The notes beneath the pieces are model-generated. The model searched no databases. It saw nothing but the letters and a program-made list of their open reading frames with translations, and was not told the DNA's origin. A DNA stretch of 35,739 nucleotides from Variovorax boronicumulans NBRC 103145 (GTDB taxonomy: Bacteria > Pseudomonadota > Gammaproteobacteria > Burkholderiales > Burkholderiaceae_C), in the NCBI RefSeq assembly GCF_001591345.1, contig NZ_BCUS01000064.1:1-35739 (forward strand), read 5' to 3'. A program made the position numbers and the translations under genes. Positions 15,422 through 23,482 of the stretch are shown here, one piece after another (the first letter of the stretch is position 1; each line of letters opens with the position of its first letter).

Positions 15422-16198
15422 GTGACGAAGACAACGCGGATCGATCTGAATTCCGACATGGGCGAAGGCTTCGGCCCCTGGACCATCGGCGACGGCGTGG
15501 ACGAGCAGCTCATGCCGCTGATCAGCTCGGCCAACATCGCGACCGGCTTCCATGCCGGCGACCCGAACATCATGCGCAGGATGGTGCTGCTGGCCCGCGA
15601 ACACGGCGTGGGCATCGGCGCGCACCCAGGCTTTCGCGACCTCGTGGGCTTCGGGCGCCGCCACATCACCGCGCCGGCCGACGAGCTGGTGAACGACATG
15701 GTCTACCAGCTCGGCGCGCTGCGCGAGTTCGCGCGCCTGGCCGGCATGACGCTGCAGCACATCAAGCCGCACGGCGCGCTGTACATGCATGCGGCGCGCG
15801 ACGAGGCGCTGTCGCGCGCCCTCGTCACCGCGCTGCAGCAGATCGAACCCACGCTGCGCCTGTTCTGCATGGAATCGTCCGTCACCTTCCAGGTGGCGCG
15901 CGAGTTGGGCCAGCCGGTGGTGCGCGAGTTCTATGCCGACCGCGACTACGACCTGAGCGGCTCCATCGTCTTCACGCGCCGCGTCGGCGCGCTCGACCCC
16001 GAGGCCGTGGCCGCCAAGGTGCTGCGCGCCTGCACCGAGGGCGTGGTGCGCACGGTCGAAGGAGAAGACGTCGCGATCGGCTTCGACTCGGTCTGCATCC
16101 ACAGCGACACGCCCGGCGCGCTCGCGCTGGTGCAGGCCACACGGCGCGCCCTTGCCGACAACGGCATCGAAGTTGCAGGCCTGGCCAAGCCCGCCTGA
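15422..16198 (+). CDS. LamB/YcsF family protein (5-oxoprolinase subunit A / PxpA-like)
   Basis: 258 aa from a GTG at 15422 (MTKTTRIDLNSDMGEGFGPW). The family signature DLN(C)DMGEGFG is present with Ser in place of the usual Cys. Further blocks are ISSANIATGFHAGDP, GAHPGFRDLVGFGRR and IKPHGALYMHA. Related proteins are PxpA (ring opening of 5-oxoproline) and fungal LamB (needed for growth on lactams). An in-frame ATG at 15395 is possible but would add residues the family does not have. As first gene of the operon with biotin-dependent carboxylase parts and GABA-degrading enzymes, it is my candidate for ring opening of an activated lactam. Confidence 0.9.
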   Translation: MTKTTRIDLNSDMGEGFGPWTIGDGVDEQLMPLISSANIATGFHAGDPNIMRRMVLLAREHGVGIGAHPGFRDLVGFGRRHITAPADELVNDMVYQLGALREFARLAGMTLQHIKPHGALYMHAARDEALSRALVTALQQIEPTLRLFCMESSVTFQVARELGQPVVREFYADRDYDLSGSIVFTRRVGALDPEAVAAKVLRACTEGVVRTVEGEDVAIGFDSVCIHSDTPGALALVQATRRALADNGIEVAGLAKPA

Positions 16199-16240
16199 GT
16201 TTTTTTCCTCGTTACCCGAACCTGTTCCAGGAGTGCCCCG

Positions 16241-16489
16241 ATGCCCGCTACCCATGAAGTCCTGAGCCCACTGCCGGGCACCTTCTACCGCCGCTCGGCG
16301 CCCGACGCGCCGCCGTTCAAGACCGAAGGCGACACCGTGGCCGTGGGCGACGTGCTCGGCCTGGTCGAGGTGATGAAGCAGTTCAGCGAAGTCACGGCCG
16401 ACGCGGCGGGACGCCTGGCCAGCTTCGCCGTCGAGAACGGCGAGCCGGTCGATCCGGGCCAGCTGCTGGCCGTCATCGAAACGGCCTGA
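16241..16489 (+). CDS. Acetyl-CoA carboxylase-type biotin carboxyl carrier protein subunit (stand-alone)
   Basis: 82 aa, only the biotinyl domain. The start SPLPGTFYRRSAPDAPPF resembles the AccB C-terminal domain. The biotinylation site reads EVMKQF with Lys46 as the biotin acceptor; the usual motif is A/V-MKM, so Gln replaces the residue after Lys. It has no N-terminal extension for acetyl-CoA carboxylase assembly. It lies 11 bp before the biotin carboxylase gene. With that gene and the two carboxyltransferase-type subunits it would form a split biotin-dependent carboxylase. The RBS is CAGGAG (16229-16234). Confidence 0.9.
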   Translation: MPATHEVLSPLPGTFYRRSAPDAPPFKTEGDTVAVGDVLGLVEVMKQFSEVTADAAGRLASFAVENGEPVDPGQLLAVIETA

Positions 16490-16500
16490 GGCAACCGCCC

Positions 16501-17895
16501 ATGACCGCCGCATTCGACACACTGCTGATCGCCAACCGGGGCGAGATCGCGGTGCGCATCATCCGCGCCGCCAAGGAGCTGGGGCTGAAGACCGTCGCCG
16601 TCTACAGCGACGCCGACGCGCAGAGCCTCGCCGTGCGCATGGCTGACAAGGCCGTGCGCATCGGCCCGGCGCACGCCACCAAGAGCTACCTGAGCATCGA
16701 CGCGATCCTGCAGGCCGCCGCCGACAGCGGCGCCGGCGCGGTGCATCCGGGCTACGGTTTTCTTTCGGAGAACGCCGCGTTCGCCGAGCGCGTCGAGGCC
16801 GCAGGCCTGGTGTTCGTGGGCCCGACGCCGCATGCGATCCGCACCATGGGCGACAAGGCCGCGGCACGCGCCGCCGCCCTGCGCGCCGGCGTGCCCACCG
16901 TGCCCGGCAGCGCGGGCGTGGTGACCGACCCCGACACCGCCGTCGAGGTGGCCAAGGACATCGGCTACCCGATCATGATCAAGGCCTCGGCCGGCGGCGG
17001 CGGGCGCGGCATCCGCGTGGCGCACGACGAGGCCGAGCTGCGCCAACAGTTCGCCACCGCCACCGCCGAAGCGCAGGCCGCCTTCGGCAACGGCGAGGTG
17101 TACCTCGAACGCTTCATCCGCCAGGCGCGCCACATCGAGGTGCAGATCCTGGGCGACGGCCAGCGCGTGGTGCACTGCTTCGAGCGCGAATGCTCGCTGC
17201 AGCGCCGGCGCCAGAAGGTGTGGGAAGAAGCGCCCTCGGCCGCCATCAGCGAGGCCACGCGCGCCGCGCTGTGCGAATCGGCACTGCGGCTCGCACGCGC
17301 CGTGGCCTACCGCGGCGCGGGCACGCTCGAATACCTGTACGACGACGACACGCGCGAGTTCTTCTTCATCGAGATGAACACGCGCATCCAGGTCGAGCAC
17401 CCGATCACCGAGATGGTCACCGGTGTCGACCTCGTGAAGGAAATGCTGCGCATCGCGCTGGGCCAGCCGCTGCGCCTGCGGCAGGACGACATCCGCCTGA
17501 CCGGCGCGGCCATCGAGGTGCGCATCAACGCCGAGAACGCGGCGAAGAACTTCATGCCGAGCCCCGGCCTCGTGTCGCAGCTCGTGGTGCCGGGCGGCCC
17601 GGGCGTGCGCTTCGACACCTTCCTGTTTCCCGGCTACACCGTGCCGGCCTACTACGACTCGCTGCTCGGCAAGCTCATCGTGCACGACACCGACCGCGCC
17701 AGTGCGCTGGCCCGCATGCGCCGTGCGCTCGACGAGTTGCAGGTCGAAGGCATCCATACGACGATCCCGCTGCACCGCGCGCTGTGCGAGGACGCGGATG
17801 TCGCCAAGGCCGAGTTCCACACCGGTTTTCTCGAAACCTGGCTCGCGGCGAATCCACTCGCCGACGCGCCTCCCATGTTGAAGGTGGCCGCATGA
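16501..17895 (+). CDS. Biotin carboxylase subunit (AccC-like)
   Basis: 464 aa. It uses ATP and bicarbonate to carboxylate biotin on the carrier protein. Visible features are the N-terminal LLIANRGEIAVRIIRAAKELG, Lys119 and Lys161 for ATP, the glycine-rich loop ASAGGGGRGI (162-171), and the active-site block EMNTRIQVEHPITE (292-305) with Glu292, Asn294 and Arg296. The segment usually reading QRRHQK is QRRRQK here (Arg237). It should not serve fatty-acid synthesis: no accA or accD is nearby, and the gene is locked between the carrier and the KipI-like subunit, overlapping the latter by four bases (ATGA). Confidence 0.92.
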   Translation: MTAAFDTLLIANRGEIAVRIIRAAKELGLKTVAVYSDADAQSLAVRMADKAVRIGPAHATKSYLSIDAILQAAADSGAGAVHPGYGFLSENAAFAERVEAAGLVFVGPTPHAIRTMGDKAAARAAALRAGVPTVPGSAGVVTDPDTAVEVAKDIGYPIMIKASAGGGGRGIRVAHDEAELRQQFATATAEAQAAFGNGEVYLERFIRQARHIEVQILGDGQRVVHCFERECSLQRRRQKVWEEAPSAAISEATRAALCESALRLARAVAYRGAGTLEYLYDDDTREFFFIEMNTRIQVEHPITEMVTGVDLVKEMLRIALGQPLRLRQDDIRLTGAAIEVRINAENAAKNFMPSPGLVSQLVVPGGPGVRFDTFLFPGYTVPAYYDSLLGKLIVHDTDRASALARMRRALDELQVEGIHTTIPLHRALCEDADVAKAEFHTGFLETWLAANPLADAPPMLKVAA

Positions 17896-18791
17896 CCGCT
17901 GCAAGCACCCTCCCCGTCCAGGCCCGCTACAGCTTCGGCGGCGACGAGCACCTGTTCGTCGAGATCAGCGAAGAGATGTCGCTGCCCGCCTTCTTCAAGG
18001 GCATGGCGATCTGCAACGAGCTGCGCCGTCGCGCGCTGCCCGGCGTGACCGAGATCTGCCCGGCCAACGCCGCCTACCTCGTGCGCTTCGACCCCGACAC
18101 GATCGCGCCCGACGCGCTGCTGGCCACGCTGAAGGACATCGAAGCGGGCCTGGGCGATGCCGACCTGCAGATGCAGACGCGCATCGTCGAGATCCCGGTG
18201 CTCTACAACGACCCGTGGACGCACGAGACGCTGATGCGTTTTCGCGAGCGCCACCAGGACCCGTCGAGCACCGACATCGAGTACGCGGCGCGCATCAACG
18301 GCCACGCCTCGGTCGAGGCCTTCATCGAGGCGCACTCGTCGGCGCCGTGGTTCGTGTCGATGGTCGGCTTCGTGGCCGGCCTGCCCTTCCTGTTCCAGAT
18401 GGTCGAGCGCCAGCGCCAGATCCAGGTGCCCAAGTACCTGAGCCCGCGCACCGACACGCCCAAGCTCACGCTGGGCCACGGCGGCTGCTTCAGCTGCATC
18501 TACTCGGTGCGCGGCGCCGGCGGCTACCAGATGTTCGGCGTCACGCCCGCGCCGATCTTCGACCCGGCCCAGCGGCTGTCGTACCTGAAGGAGCTGATGG
18601 TGTTCTTCCAGCCCGGCGACATCGTCAAGTGGAAACCCATCGAGCGCGCCGAGTACGACCGCCAGGTCGCGCAGGTCGAGGCCGGCACCTACGCGCTGCG
18701 CATCGCGCCGGTGTCGTTCTCCCTCAACGATTTCCTGGCCGACCCCGACGGCTACAACCAACAACTGCTGAAGGTGCTCCATGGCGATTGA
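17892..18791 (+). CDS. 5-oxoprolinase subunit B / allophanate hydrolase subunit 1 family (KipI; carboxyltransferase C-D domain)
   Basis: 299 aa, clearly longer than typical PxpB/KipI (about 220-240). The domain is the CT_C_D type found in the urea carboxylase carboxyltransferase. From memory of the families, the C-terminal half fits urea carboxylase better than PxpB: IEYAARINGH (129-138), KYLSPRTDTP (181-190) and GHGGCFSCIY...GAGGYQMFG (195-216) parallel the urea-carboxylase blocks F-I-R-R-I-N-G, K-Y-N-P-A-R-T and G-I-G-G-x-x-x-C-I-Y-x-x-x-x-x-G-G-Y-Q. PxpB instead has a Q-T/S-x-I-Y version. It likely binds the acceptor and takes the carboxyl group from carboxybiotin. It overlaps the biotin carboxylase by 4 bp and the next gene by 11 bp. 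Confidence 0.88.
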   Translation: MTAASTLPVQARYSFGGDEHLFVEISEEMSLPAFFKGMAICNELRRRALPGVTEICPANAAYLVRFDPDTIAPDALLATLKDIEAGLGDADLQMQTRIVEIPVLYNDPWTHETLMRFRERHQDPSSTDIEYAARINGHASVEAFIEAHSSAPWFVSMVGFVAGLPFLFQMVERQRQIQVPKYLSPRTDTPKLTLGHGGCFSCIYSVRGAGGYQMFGVTPAPIFDPAQRLSYLKELMVFFQPGDIVKWKPIERAEYDRQVAQVEAGTYALRIAPVSFSLNDFLADPDGYNQQLLKVLHGD

Positions 18792-19758
18792 AGTGCTCAA
18801 GCCCGGCCTCGCGACCAGCGTGCAGGACGCCGGCCGCCCCGGCTACTACCACCTGGGCATTCCGCTGTCGGGCGCGCTCGACCAGCAAAGCCTGGTGCTC
18901 GCGAACCTGCTGGTGGGCAACGACGAAGGCGCGGCCGTCATCGAAAGCACGCTGCTCGGGCCCGAGCTGCAGTTCGACGCACCCGCACTGGTGGCGGTGA
19001 CCGGCGCCGACGCGAAGATCAAGCTCAACGGCAACGAAGCGCCGCGCAACACCTCGTTCACGGTGCAGGCCGGCGACAAGCTGAGCTTCGACTTCATGAA
19101 GCTCGGCGCGCGCATGTGCATCGCCGTGGCCGGCGGCATCGACGTGCCGGTGGTGCTGGGCAGCCGCTCGACCTACGGCCTGGGCGCGTTCGGCGGCTTC
19201 AACGGCCGCAAGCTGCTGGCCGGCGACAAGCTGCCCGTGGGCACGCCTTCGGCCAGCGCCCGCGCGGGCCGCACGGTCGATGCGGCGCTGCTGCCGGTGC
19301 TCGAGAAGGAAGTAGCCCTGCGCGTGCTGCCGGGCATCTACTTCCACCGCCTGCAGGAGGTGTCGGTGCACAGCTTCTTCGCCGACACCTGGACCGTCGG
19401 CTCCGAGGCCGACCGCATCGGCTACCGCTACAAGCACGGCACGCCGCTGAAGTTCCAGGACCGCACGCCGCCCTTCGGCGCGGGCGACGACCCGTCGAAC
19501 ATCGTCGATGCGGGCTACCCGTACGGCTCCATCCAGGTGCCGGGCGGGCGCGAGCCGATCATCCTGCACCGCGACGCGGTCTCGGGCGGCGGCTACGCCA
19601 TGGTGGGCACCGTCATCAGCGCCGACATGGACCTCATCGCCCAGATGCAGCCCAACCACAAGGCGCGCTTCGTCGAGGTCGACATGGCGCAGGCGCTCGA
19701 AGCCCGCGCCGAACGCCGACGACGGCTCGATCGCCTGCGGGCCGCGCTCGCGGCCTGA
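18781..19758 (+). CDS. Biotin-dependent carboxyltransferase family protein (5-oxoprolinase subunit C / KipA; CT A-B domain)
   Basis: 325 aa. Signature blocks are VLKPGLATSVQDAGRPGYYHLGIP..SGALD (5-34) and AVAGGIDVPVVLGSRSTYGLGAFGGFNGR (115-143). A C-terminal part, DDPSNIVDAGYPYGSIQVPGG (236-256), has the P-S-N-I-x-D segment I associate with urea carboxylase rather than with PxpC. Together with the preceding gene it would form the carboxyltransferase half. The 11-bp overlap points to equimolar coupled synthesis. Confidence 0.88.
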   Translation: MAIEVLKPGLATSVQDAGRPGYYHLGIPLSGALDQQSLVLANLLVGNDEGAAVIESTLLGPELQFDAPALVAVTGADAKIKLNGNEAPRNTSFTVQAGDKLSFDFMKLGARMCIAVAGGIDVPVVLGSRSTYGLGAFGGFNGRKLLAGDKLPVGTPSASARAGRTVDAALLPVLEKEVALRVLPGIYFHRLQEVSVHSFFADTWTVGSEADRIGYRYKHGTPLKFQDRTPPFGAGDDPSNIVDAGYPYGSIQVPGGREPIILHRDAVSGGGYAMVGTVISADMDLIAQMQPNHKARFVEVDMAQALEARAERRRRLDRLRAALAA

Positions 19759-19807
19759 CGCGTTCCCCTTCCCCTTTTCTTCACCGCTGTCACCCAAGGA
19801 GTTCTTC

Positions 19808-20890
19808 ATGAACAGCTCGCCCCTGCGCGTTTCATTGATCGCCGCTTCGCTCGCCACGGCCCTGGCGTGGCACGCCCCGGCCTCGGCCGCCGACTGGTTT
19901 CCCTACAAGGCCGAGGCCACCGAGCCCGCCTTCTCGGCCGAGGGCACGAAGAAACCCATCGACTACACGCCGCTGGCCAAGGCGTCGAAGAAGTGGGACA
20001 TCTGCGTGTCGTTCCCGCACATGAAGGACGCCTACTGGCTCGGCGTGGACTACGGCGTGATCGAAGAGGCGCGCCGCCTGGGCGTGAAGCTGCAGGTGGT
20101 CGACGCGGGCGGCTACACCAACCTGAGCAAGCAGGTCTCGCAGATCGAGGACTGCGTGGCGCGCGGCGCCAACGCCGTGGTCATCGGCGCGATCTCGGGC
20201 GACGGGCTGAACAACGTCATCAAGGCCACGGCCGCCAAGAAGGTGCCGGTGATCGACCTCGTGAACGGCATCAGCTCGCCCGACCTGTCGGCCAAGTCGC
20301 TGGTGTCGTTCTACACGATGGGCCAGTCGACCGGCGAGTACCTGGCCAAGAAGCACCCCGCAGGCTCGCCGCCGGTGAAGGTCGGCTGGTTCCCGGGCCC
20401 GGCCGGCGCGGGCTGGGTCGAGGCCGCGCACAAGGGCTTCATGGAGGCGATCAAGGGCAGCGCCGTGACGGTGCTCGACCCCAAGTACGGCGACACCGGC
20501 AAGGAGGCGCAGGCCAAGCTGGTCGAGGACGTGCTGCAGGGCAACCCCGACCTGGCCTACGTGGCCGGCACGGCAGTGACCGCCGAGGCCGCCACCGGCA
20601 TCCTGCGCGCGCGCAACCTCGACAAGAAGGTGCAGGTGCTCTCGTTCTACATGACGCCGGGCGTGTACGAAGGCATCCAGAAGGGCCGCATCGTGGCCGC
20701 GCCGGCCGACTCGATGGTGATCCAGGGCCGCATCGCGGTCGACCAGGCCGTGCGCCTGCTCGAGAACAAGGACGTGGTGAAGCACGTCGGCCCGAAGATC
20801 TTCGTGGTCGACGCCGGCAACATCAAGACCGTGAAGCAGGCCGACATCCTGCCGCCGACCGGCTTCAAGCCGGTGTTCGAGGTCAAGTAA
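19808..20890 (+). CDS. TorT-like periplasmic substrate-binding protein of an ABC importer
   Basis: 360 aa. The signal peptide is about residues 1-28 (cleavage near ASA-AD). The mature protein is a type I periplasmic binding protein whose blocks closely follow E. coli TorT as I recall it: DAYWLGVDYGVIEEARRLG, VVDAGGYTNLSKQVSQIEDC, VIDLVNGISSP, AGTAVTAEAATGI, VLSFYMTPGVYEGI and GRIVAAPADSMVIQG. TorT itself serves TMAO signalling with TorS, but no torS/torR/torCAD is here. Instead an ABC ATPase and permease follow directly, so this one delivers a ligand for import. AAGGAG lies before ATG 19808. The ligand is inferred to be a small lactam or amide. Confidence 0.85.
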   Translation: MNSSPLRVSLIAASLATALAWHAPASAADWFPYKAEATEPAFSAEGTKKPIDYTPLAKASKKWDICVSFPHMKDAYWLGVDYGVIEEARRLGVKLQVVDAGGYTNLSKQVSQIEDCVARGANAVVIGAISGDGLNNVIKATAAKKVPVIDLVNGISSPDLSAKSLVSFYTMGQSTGEYLAKKHPAGSPPVKVGWFPGPAGAGWVEAAHKGFMEAIKGSAVTVLDPKYGDTGKEAQAKLVEDVLQGNPDLAYVAGTAVTAEAATGILRARNLDKKVQVLSFYMTPGVYEGIQKGRIVAAPADSMVIQGRIAVDQAVRLLENKDVVKHVGPKIFVVDAGNIKTVKQADILPPTGFKPVFEVK

Positions 20891-20897
20891 GCCGGCC

Positions 20898-22406
20898 ATG
20901 GCACCTGTGCTGCTGCAGACCCTCGGCCTGGGCAAACGCTACCCCGGCGTGCTCGCGCTCGATGCGATGGACTTCGAGCTGCGCGCCGGCGAGGTGCACG
21001 TGCTGTTCGGCGAGAACGGCGCCGGCAAGTCGACGCTGATCTCGCTACTGGCCGGCGCCAACGTGCCGACGGCGGGCGAGATCCGCATGCACGGCGCGCC
21101 GGTGAAGTTCGCCAACGTGCACGACGCGCGGCGCCACGGCATCAGCGCGGTGTTCCAGGAGTTCTCGCTGATCCCCACGCTGTCGGTGGCGCAGAACCTG
21201 AGCCTGGGCGAAGAGCCGTGCCAGGGCGGCCTGCTCGACCGCACGGCGGTGCGCGAACGCGCCCGCACGATGCTGGCCGACCTGGGTTTCGAGATCGATG
21301 TCGACGCGCCCGTGGCGGGCCTCACGCGCGCGCAGCAGCAGATGGTGGAGATCGCCAAGGGCCTGCGCGGCGAGGTGTCGGTGCTGATCCTCGACGAACC
21401 CACGGCCTCGCTCACCGACACCGAGACGCAGCGCCTGTTCGAACTGGTGGCGCGGCTGAAGGCACGCGGCGTGGGCATCGTCTACATCTCGCACCGCATG
21501 CAGGAGATCGCGCAGATCGCCGACCGCATCACGGTGCTGCGCGATGGCCGCAAGGTCACGACCGTGGACGCGCATGCGACCAGCGCCGACCGGCTCATCG
21601 AGCTGATGAGCGGGCGCGCCATCGACAACATCTACCCGCGCATCACGGCCAGTCCCGGCGAGGTGGTGCTGCAGGTCGAAGGGCTGGCCTCGCCGAACGG
21701 CGTGCGGAACGCCAGCCTCACGGTGCGGCGCGGCGAAGTGGTCGGGCTGGCCGGATTGGTCGGCTGCGGCAAGTCGGAGCTGTTCCGCGCGATCTACGGC
21801 CTCGACCCCGTAAGCGAAGGCCGCGTGCTGTTCAGGGGCCGGCCGCGCACCGGCGCGACGGTGCGCCAGCTGCTCGACGAGGGCCTGTTCTACCTGCCGC
21901 CCGACCGCAAGGGCGAAGGACTGGTGCTCGGCTTCACCTCGCGCGCCAACATCACCCTGCCCCTCGTGCATGGGCCGCTGCGCGGGCGCGGCGGCTGGCT
22001 GCGCAAGCGCCTCGGGCGACGGCTTTCGACGACGGCCGCCGAGCGCGTCGAGCTCGCGCCGCGCAACCTCGAACGGCCCGTGGGCCTGCTCTCGGGCGGC
22101 AACCAGCAGAAGGTGCTGTTCGGCAAGGGCATGACGCGCGACGCCGCGCTCTACGTGTTCGACGAGCCCACGGTCGGCGTGGACGTCGGCACCCGCAGCG
22201 CGCTGTACGAGGTGATCCGCAAGCTCTGCGAAGGCGGCGCCGCGGTGGTCGTGATCTCGTCCGACCTGCCCGAGGTGCTGCACCTGAGCCACCGCGTGTA
22301 CGTGATGTGCCGCGGCGAGATCGCCGGCGAGCTGCACGGCGACGCCATCCAGGAAACCGCCGTGCTCAACCTGTTTTTCGGCCCCAGCGAGAACCCCTCC
22401 TCATGA
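20898..22406 (+). CDS. Sugar-type ABC transporter ATP-binding protein (tandem, RbsA/XylG class)
   Basis: 502 aa, two nucleotide-binding domains. First: Walker A GENGAGKST (38-46), signature LTRAQQQMVEIAKGL (no LSGG), Walker B VLILDEPTASL. Second: degenerate Walker A GLVGCGKSELFRAI, full signature LSGGNQQKVLFGKGM, Walker B LYVFDEPTVGVD. This asymmetric pattern is normal for the class. It energises the permease encoded downstream, which overlaps it by four bases. Although the class is named for sugars, members also import autoinducer, purines and other small molecules. Confidence 0.93.
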   Translation: MAPVLLQTLGLGKRYPGVLALDAMDFELRAGEVHVLFGENGAGKSTLISLLAGANVPTAGEIRMHGAPVKFANVHDARRHGISAVFQEFSLIPTLSVAQNLSLGEEPCQGGLLDRTAVRERARTMLADLGFEIDVDAPVAGLTRAQQQMVEIAKGLRGEVSVLILDEPTASLTDTETQRLFELVARLKARGVGIVYISHRMQEIAQIADRITVLRDGRKVTTVDAHATSADRLIELMSGRAIDNIYPRITASPGEVVLQVEGLASPNGVRNASLTVRRGEVVGLAGLVGCGKSELFRAIYGLDPVSEGRVLFRGRPRTGATVRQLLDEGLFYLPPDRKGEGLVLGFTSRANITLPLVHGPLRGRGGWLRKRLGRRLSTTAAERVELAPRNLERPVGLLSGGNQQKVLFGKGMTRDAALYVFDEPTVGVDVGTRSALYEVIRKLCEGGAAVVVISSDLPEVLHLSHRVYVMCRGEIAGELHGDAIQETAVLNLFFGPSENPSS

Positions 22407-23449
22407 CTTCGCCTTCACTCACCGCCGCCCCGGCGGCTCCCACGCCCGGCCTGGCCGGGCGCGCCCTCGGCCTGTTGCGCAGCCTCTTTTTGCGCCTGGG
22501 CGTGCTGCCCTTCATGCTGGTGATTGCCTGCGTGGTGTTCGCCACGCTGTCCGACCAGTTCCTCACGGTGCAGAACCTCGTGAACCTGCTGCGCCAGTCG
22601 GTCTACCTGATCCTCGTGTCGCTGGGCCAGATGCTGGCGCTGGTCACCGGCGGCTTCGACCTCTCGGTGGGCACGGTGATGGCGATCACCTCGGTGGTCT
22701 CGGCGCTCGCCATGCAGGCGCTGGGCGCGGCCTTTCCCGACGCGGCCTGGATGGTGGTGCTCGTGGGCTGCGCCTGCGGGATGCTCGCCGGGCTGGTGGT
22801 GGGCCTGGTCAACGGCTTCGGCGTGGCGGTGATCGGCGTGTCGCCCTTCATCGTGACGCTGGGCGTGCAGTCGATCGGCTTCGGCTTTGCGCTGTTCCTC
22901 ACGGGCGGCGTGCCGGTGTCGGGCATGCCGGCGCAGTTCAGCGAGCTGTTCGGCTTCGGCGCCGTGCTCGGGGTGCCGGTGCCGATTCTCGTGACGGCCG
23001 TGTGCGTGGCCGGCATGGGCGTGCTCATGGGGCGCCTGCCGACGGGCACGCACCTGCTCGCGGTGGGCGGCAATGCGAAGGCCGCGGCGCTGTCGGGCAT
23101 CGATACGCGCCGCGTGCTGCTCATGGCCTACCTGCTGTGCGCGGGCCTGGCGGCCGTGAGCGGCCTGCTGCTCACGGCGCGCGTGGAAACCGGCGAGGCC
23201 AACCTCGGCGGCACCGTGGCGCTCGAATCGATCGCGGCCTGCGTGATCGCCGGCGTGAGCCTGCGCGGCGGCATCGGCCGCGTGCCCAACGTGGTGATGG
23301 GCGCCATCTTCATCGGCCTGGTGCAGAACGGCATGAACCTGGCCAGCGTGGGCTCGTACCTGCAGATGGTGGTGCTGGGCGCCCTGCTGATCGTGGCCGT
23401 GGTCGCCGACCAGATCCGCCATCGCATGGTGGCGCCGGGCAGCCACTGA
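22403..23449 (+). CDS. ABC transporter permease (RbsC class)
   Basis: 348 aa, about eight to ten hydrophobic spans. RbsC-type blocks are VSLGQMLALVTGGFDLSVGTVMAITSV, VGLVNGFGVAVIGVSPFIVTLG, AVGGNAKAAALSGIDTRRV and VIAGVSLRGGIGRV. ATG at 22403 overlaps the ATPase stop. A single permease implies a homodimer, as usual in this class. It is in an operon with the TorT-like binding protein. Confidence 0.92.
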   Translation: MTSPSLTAAPAAPTPGLAGRALGLLRSLFLRLGVLPFMLVIACVVFATLSDQFLTVQNLVNLLRQSVYLILVSLGQMLALVTGGFDLSVGTVMAITSVVSALAMQALGAAFPDAAWMVVLVGCACGMLAGLVVGLVNGFGVAVIGVSPFIVTLGVQSIGFGFALFLTGGVPVSGMPAQFSELFGFGAVLGVPVPILVTAVCVAGMGVLMGRLPTGTHLLAVGGNAKAAALSGIDTRRVLLMAYLLCAGLAAVSGLLLTARVETGEANLGGTVALESIAACVIAGVSLRGGIGRVPNVVMGAIFIGLVQNGMNLASVGSYLQMVVLGALLIVAVVADQIRHRMVAPGSH

Positions 23450-23482
23450 GCCTCCAACCAACACAAGCAACAAAGGAATCTC

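Noticed and set aside
16241..17895. Acetyl-CoA carboxylase for fatty-acid synthesis
   Set aside because: No accA/accD here, the carrier lacks the AccB N-terminus, and the genes are interlocked with KipI/KipA-like subunits and a GABA pathway.
17892..19758. Urea amidolyase/allophanate hydrolase for urea use
   Set aside because: The amidase-type allophanate hydrolase is missing and the operon ends in gabT-gabD, which urea breakdown does not need.
19808..20890. TMAO respiration sensor system
   Set aside because: The protein resembles TorT but no TorS, TorR or TMAO reductase genes are present, and it is followed by ABC transporter genes.
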